64,000 nucleotides of DNA from contig NZ_QLUV01000002.1 in assembly GCF_003286075.1 (NCBI RefSeq), forward strand, positions 215,557 through 279,556, given 5' to 3'. A program made the translations under genes and the position numbers. Below the pieces are notes generated by a model. That model had not been told where the DNA came from. It searched no databases and saw only the letters and a list, made by a program, of their open reading frames with translations. Of this stretch, positions 61,264 to 64,000 are shown piece after piece (position 1 is the stretch's first letter; the number at the start of each line of letters is the position of its first letter). Source of the DNA: Paracoccus endophyticus. GTDB lineage: Bacteria; Pseudomonadota; Alphaproteobacteria; Rhodobacterales; Rhodobacteraceae.

Positions 61264-62052
61264 TCAGCCCGGCCAGGCGGGCGGGCGCTTGTCGAGGAAT
61301 GCGGCGATCCCCTCGTCCGTGTCGGGCAGCATCATGTTGTCGCACATCACCGGCCCCGCCGCCGCATAGGCGTCGGCCAGCGCCAGGCCGCGCTGGGCAT
61401 GGAACGCCCGCTTGCCCAGCCGCACGGCTGCCGGCAGCTTGGACGCGACCGTCTGCGCCAGCGCCATCGCCGCGTCCGCCAGCTCGTCCGGCGGGACGAC
61501 CCGGTTCACCAGCCCCAGCTCGCGGGCGCGGTCGGCGTCGATGAACTCGCCCGTGGTCAGCATTTCGAAGGCCGCCTTGGGCGGGACCGCGCGGGTCAGC
61601 GCGACCATCGGCGTCGTGCAGAACAGGCCGATGTTCACGCCGTTGACGCCAAAGCGCGTCCCATGGGCCGCGACCGCCATGTCGCAGGCCGCGACCATCT
61701 GGCAGCCGGCGGCCGTGGCGATGCCGTGGACTTGGGCGATCACAGGCTGGGGCAGGGCGGGAAGCGCCTGCATCAGCGCGGCGCAATCGTCAAACAGCGC
61801 CTGATAGGCGGCCCGCCCCCCGTCCGGGTCGGACCGCGCGGCCTGCATCTGGCGCAGGTCGTGCCCCGCGCAGAACGCGCGCCCCTCGCCCGCGATGACG
61901 ACGGCGCGGACCGAGGCGTCGCCCGCGATGTCGTCGAGGGTTGCGCGCAGGGCCGCAATCATCTCGCGCGACAGGGCGTTGAAGTTGCCGGGGCTGGTCA
62001 TCACCAGCCGCGCCACCGCGCCTTCGTTTTCGCGCCGCAAAAGACCGTCCAT
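61264..62052 (-). CDS. Enoyl-CoA hydratase/isomerase family protein (ECHDC3-like)
   Basis: A 262-residue crotonase-fold protein. VIAGEGRAFCAGHDLRQMQA is the CoA/oxyanion segment, followed by IAQVHGIATAAGCQMVAACD and GVNIGLFCTTPMVAL. In active hydratases the two catalytic Glu lie in GGGCELAM and GxPE; here these places read AGCQMV and GVNGVN, so both appear missing. The AGHDL and LFCTT pattern fits the ECHDC3-type subgroup with unknown reaction. It is divergent from the thioesterase gene with 59 bases between starts. Confidence 0.85.
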   Translation of the reverse strand: MDGLLRRENEGAVARLVMTSPGNFNALSREMIAALRATLDDIAGDASVRAVVIAGEGRAFCAGHDLRQMQAARSDPDGGRAAYQALFDDCAALMQALPALPQPVIAQVHGIATAAGCQMVAACDMAVAAHGTRFGVNGVNIGLFCTTPMVALTRAVPPKAAFEMLTTGEFIDADRARELGLVNRVVPPDELADAAMALAQTVASKLPAAVRLGKRAFHAQRGLALADAYAAAGPVMCDNMMLPDTDEGIAAFLDKRPPAWPG

Positions 62053-62111
62053 CTTGCATCTCTCCGTTCTGCCGGCCCAAGTCTAGGCCGCGGCGGCAAG
62101 GAGTGGAAAGC

Positions 62112-62528
62112 ATGATCGTCATGGATGCAGGGGCGCTGGAGGCATTCATCGCCGCCGAATTTCCGCAGGTGTCGGGCTATCGCCTCATGCGGGTGGACGA
62201 GACGGGGGTCACGATGCGGCTGGATGTCCAGCACCGGCATCTGCGCCCCGGCGGCACGGTGTCGGGGCCGACGATGTTCGAACTGGCGGATCTGGCGATG
62301 TATGCGGCGCTGCTGTCGCGGATCGGGCCGGTCGCGCTGTCGGTGACAACGGGCGCCAGCATCGACTTCATGCGCAAGCCGGCGGCGGGGCGGGCGATGA
62401 CGGGCGAGTGCCGGCTGCTCAAGCTGGGCCGCACGCTGGCGGTGGGCGACGTGCTGATCCGGTCCGAGGGCGCGGAGGAGGTGGTCGCCCGGGCCTCGCT
62501 GACCTATGCGATACCGCCAAAACGCTGA
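62112..62528 (+). CDS. PaaI-type hotdog-fold thioesterase
   Basis: A 138-residue hotdog protein. [20 protein letters not shown] is the PaaI-like HxNxxGxxxGG/D element variant, and [20 protein letters not shown] and [20 protein letters not shown] are the second and third strands. It probably hydrolyses an acyl-CoA. AAGGAG precedes ATG 62112 at normal distance; GTG 62103 is less likely. Possibly linked to the divergent crotonase-like gene. Confidence 0.82.
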   Translation: MIVMDAGALEAFIAAEFPQVSGYRLMRVDETGVTMRLDVQHRHLRPGGTVSGPTMFELADLAMYAALLSRIGPVALSVTTGASIDFMRKPAAGRAMTGECRLLKLGRTLAVGDVLIRSEGAEEVVARASLTYAIPPKR

Positions 62529-62531
62529 GCA

Positions 62532-62560
62532 GTGACCGGCTTGCGTTCCGGTATTATATT
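62532..62560 (+). promoter_or_regulatory. Candidate promoter of rplM-rpsI
   Basis: In the most AT-rich stretch of the window (62549-62578), GTGACC (62532-62537) and TATATT (62555-62560) are separated by 17 bases, a plausible -35/-10 pair. It would give a leader of about 110 bases before rplM. GGTATTATATTACC at 62550-62563 is also a near palindrome, so an operator is possible. Confidence 0.45.
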
Positions 62561-62677
62561 ACCATTATTGTAAACTGCTGGGATGAATGGGGAAATTCGG
62601 TTTCCCTGCCCTTGACCCGTGCGGACCGATCGGCGATAGACCGGCATCCGATTTCACACCCCCGAAAGGGACGTTCA

Positions 62678-63142
62678 ATGAAGACCTATACCGCGAAACC
62701 GGCGGATATCGAAAAGAAGTGGATCCTGATCGACGCCGAGGGCGTCGTGCTGGGCCGCCTCGCCGTGATCGTCGCCACCCGCCTGCGCGGCAAGCACAAG
62801 CCGACCTTCACCCCGCACATGGACATGGGTGACAACGTCATCGTCATCAACGCCGACAAGATCCAGATGACCGGCGACAAGCGCGACGACAAGAAATACT
62901 ACTGGCACACCGGCTATCCGGGCGGCATCAAGCACCGCACCGCCCGCCAGGTGCTGGAAGGCGCCCACCCCGAACGCGTGGTGATCAAGGCCGTCGAGCG
63001 TATGATCAGCCGCACCAAGCTGGGCAAGCAGCAGATGACCAACCTGCGCGTCTATGCCGGCGACCAGCATCCGCACGAGGCGCAGCAGCCCGACGTGCTG
63101 GACGTGAAGTCGATGAACCCCAAGAACACCCGGAGCGCCTGA
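62678..63142 (+). CDS. rplM: 50S ribosomal protein L13
   Basis: A 154-residue L13. [80 protein letters not shown] and [20 protein letters not shown] are all characteristic. GAAAGGGACG precedes the ATG. It is followed after two bases by rpsI, the conserved L13-S9 pair. Confidence 0.98.
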   Translation: MKTYTAKPADIEKKWILIDAEGVVLGRLAVIVATRLRGKHKPTFTPHMDMGDNVIVINADKIQMTGDKRDDKKYYWHTGYPGGIKHRTARQVLEGAHPERVVIKAVERMISRTKLGKQQMTNLRVYAGDQHPHEAQQPDVLDVKSMNPKNTRSA

Positions 63143-63144
63143 TC

Positions 63145-63666
63145 ATGGCCGAAGACATCAAATCCCTCGACCAGCTGAAGGACGCCGTGACCGCCAGCGC
63201 GGGTGGCGTGCAGGGTTCGACCGGCGACGAGCAGCGCGGGCTGCAGACCGCAGTGGTCCGCGAGCCGCAGCGCGATGCGCTGGGCCGCGCCTATGCCACT
63301 GGCAAGCGCAAGGACGCGGTCGCCCGTGTCTGGGTCAAGCCGGGCTCCGGCAAGGTCATCGTCAACGGCAAGGACATCGCCGTCTATTTCGCGCGGCCCG
63401 TGCTGCAGATGATTCTGCGCCAGCCGTTCGACGTGGCCGGCGTGGCCAACCAGTTCGACGTCTATGCCACGGTGGCCGGGGGCGGGCTGTCGGGCCAGGC
63501 GGGCGCGGTCAAGCACGGCATCTCGAAGGCGCTGCAGCTGTTCGAGCCGGGACTGCGCGCGCCGCTCAAGGCCGCGGGCTTCCTGACCCGCGACCCACGG
63601 GTCGTCGAGCGGAAGAAATACGGCAAGGCCAAGGCGCGCCGGTCCTTCCAGTTCTCGAAGCGCTGA
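63145..63666 (+). CDS. rpsI: 30S ribosomal protein S9
   Basis: A 173-residue S9, about 40 residues longer than E. coli S9 because of an N-terminal extension ([20 protein letters not shown] and on) common in alphaproteobacteria. The core has [40 protein letters not shown] and the C-terminal [19 protein letters not shown], whose tail reaches the ribosomal P site. Cotranscribed with rplM. Confidence 0.98.
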   Translation: MAEDIKSLDQLKDAVTASAGGVQGSTGDEQRGLQTAVVREPQRDALGRAYATGKRKDAVARVWVKPGSGKVIVNGKDIAVYFARPVLQMILRQPFDVAGVANQFDVYATVAGGGLSGQAGAVKHGISKALQLFEPGLRAPLKAAGFLTRDPRVVERKKYGKAKARRSFQFSKR

Positions 63667-63688
63667 TTTTTTCATCATCGACTGCACG

Positions 63689-63720
63689 GGGGCGCGGCAT
63701 TGCCGCGCCCCTTGTCGTTT
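63689..63720 (+). terminator. Rho-independent terminator of rplM-rpsI
   Basis: Arms GGGGCGCGGC (63689-63698) and GCCGCGCCCC (63702-63711), loop ATT, followed by TTGTCGTTT. It begins 22 bases after the rpsI stop; a six-T run also lies directly after the stop at 63667-63672. Confidence 0.82.
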
Positions 63721-64000
63721 CGGCGCCCGAAGAGGGCATGATCCGCTGTGCCGGGGCAGATTCGTCACCGAGTCGTCGCGAATCCGGGCTAGATTCGTCC
63801 ATGACAGCCGCGACGGTCCCTGCGACCCCATAACGGCGGCTGCGCGCAGACAGAGAAAACGCCAGTTAAAGCAGGCGGTTGCATGATTTTTTCTGTCGGG
63901 CCGTTTTTCCCTCTTGCTCCTTTTTCTCTCTCCCCCTAGATACCGCTTCACCGAACGGCGGGGACGCCAGACGGGACGGGGAGGCCGGGAACGGTTGCTC
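63721..64000. other. Gene-free end of window
   Basis: No coding region is supported in the 334 bases after rpsI. Besides the terminator there is a pyrimidine-rich tract at about 63885-63936, unusual for this GC-rich window, and a candidate promoter (listed separately). A gene or RNA operon may start beyond base 64000. Confidence 0.6.
63914..63942 (+). promoter_or_regulatory. Weak candidate promoter reading out of the window
   Basis: TTGCTC (63914-63919), 17 bases, and TAGATA (63937-63942), followed by a GC-rich segment. The match to sigma70-type hexamers is partial. The GC-rich bases after the -10 resemble stringently controlled stable-RNA promoters, but no RNA gene is visible here. Confidence 0.3.

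Noticed and set aside
1..64000. Search for CRISPR arrays, transposases, integrases, phage genes, toxin-antitoxin pairs, tRNA and rRNA genes
   Set aside because: None found by reading; codon style and GC look uniform, so there is no evidence for a genomic island.

Overview
The window is a gene-dense, very GC-rich stretch of an alphaproteobacterial chromosome, most likely Rhodobacteraceae and probably Paracoccus-like (inferred from gene content and protein style, not proven). The clues are an Rrf2/IscR-type regulator without the usual three cysteines, an NtrC-family DctD without the sigma54-contacting motif, an RNase E with a large acidic insert in its S1 domain, a divergent split MnmC pair, and an extragenic hairpin followed by a GAGGATATTTG-type tail. 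I see about 58 protein genes. I see no tRNA or rRNA gene, no insertion sequence, no prophage and no CRISPR array.

Layout. 1-2849 (minus): two coupled glycosyltransferase genes, the second fused to UDP-galactopyranose mutase and cut by the window edge. 3089-9455: HisC-like aminotransferase, dapA followed by an SMR exporter, a soluble-type lytic transglycosylase, suhB and a small membrane protein. 9536-14548: metR/metF with a perfect MetR box between them, a DUF2235 lipase-like hydrolase, and a type III ornithine decarboxylase divergent from an Lrp-type regulator. 14684-24810: valS with a DUF1992 gene, the two halves of MnmC, a rhomboid protease, gabT, a 395-base gap with inverted extragenic elements, accA, and pgsA-moaD-moaE. 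25015-32108: the YcjX/YcjF pair, hrpB, an L,D-transpeptidase and a PatB/MalY lyase. 32213-34862: three peptide deformylase-family genes in a row plus fmt; the third has lost two catalytic residues. 34952-40029: MATE exporter, a stand-alone RAM-domain protein, Pit phosphate transporter, Nudix, arfB and comF. 40028-48066: an NDUFAF5-like methyltransferase with hemH, then a fully coupled five-gene run hslO-nudL-cca-ABC exporter-RlmD-like. 48157-57006: a lipoprotein L,D-transpeptidase, a CAP lipoprotein, icd, an HD hydrolase and alpha/beta hydrolase pair, an Rrf2 regulator, purQ and dctBD. 57007-63666: a long leader and rne, ccdA, an enoyl-CoA hydratase-like gene, a thioesterase and rplM-rpsI. The last 334 bases hold a terminator and a possible promoter pointing off the window.

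How the genes work together. Most of the content is housekeeping: translation start and end processing (def/fmt, ArfB, ValS, MnmC/MnmD, CCA enzyme, L13/S9), RNA turnover, peptidoglycan remodelling (Slt, two YkuD proteins), precursor synthesis (dapA, purQ, metF, accA, moaDE, hemH) and C4-dicarboxylate sensing (dctBD). Stop/start overlaps of four bases or fewer are frequent and mark translational coupling in several operons.

I did not find a convincing new multi-gene defence or mobile system. The best leads for something less described are the catalytically degenerate third deformylase kept between def genes and fmt, the DctD that appears to have lost sigma54 dependence, the cysteine-poor Rrf2 regulator, the dimeric tandem repeat at the RNase E tail, and the inverted extragenic elements between gabT and accA.
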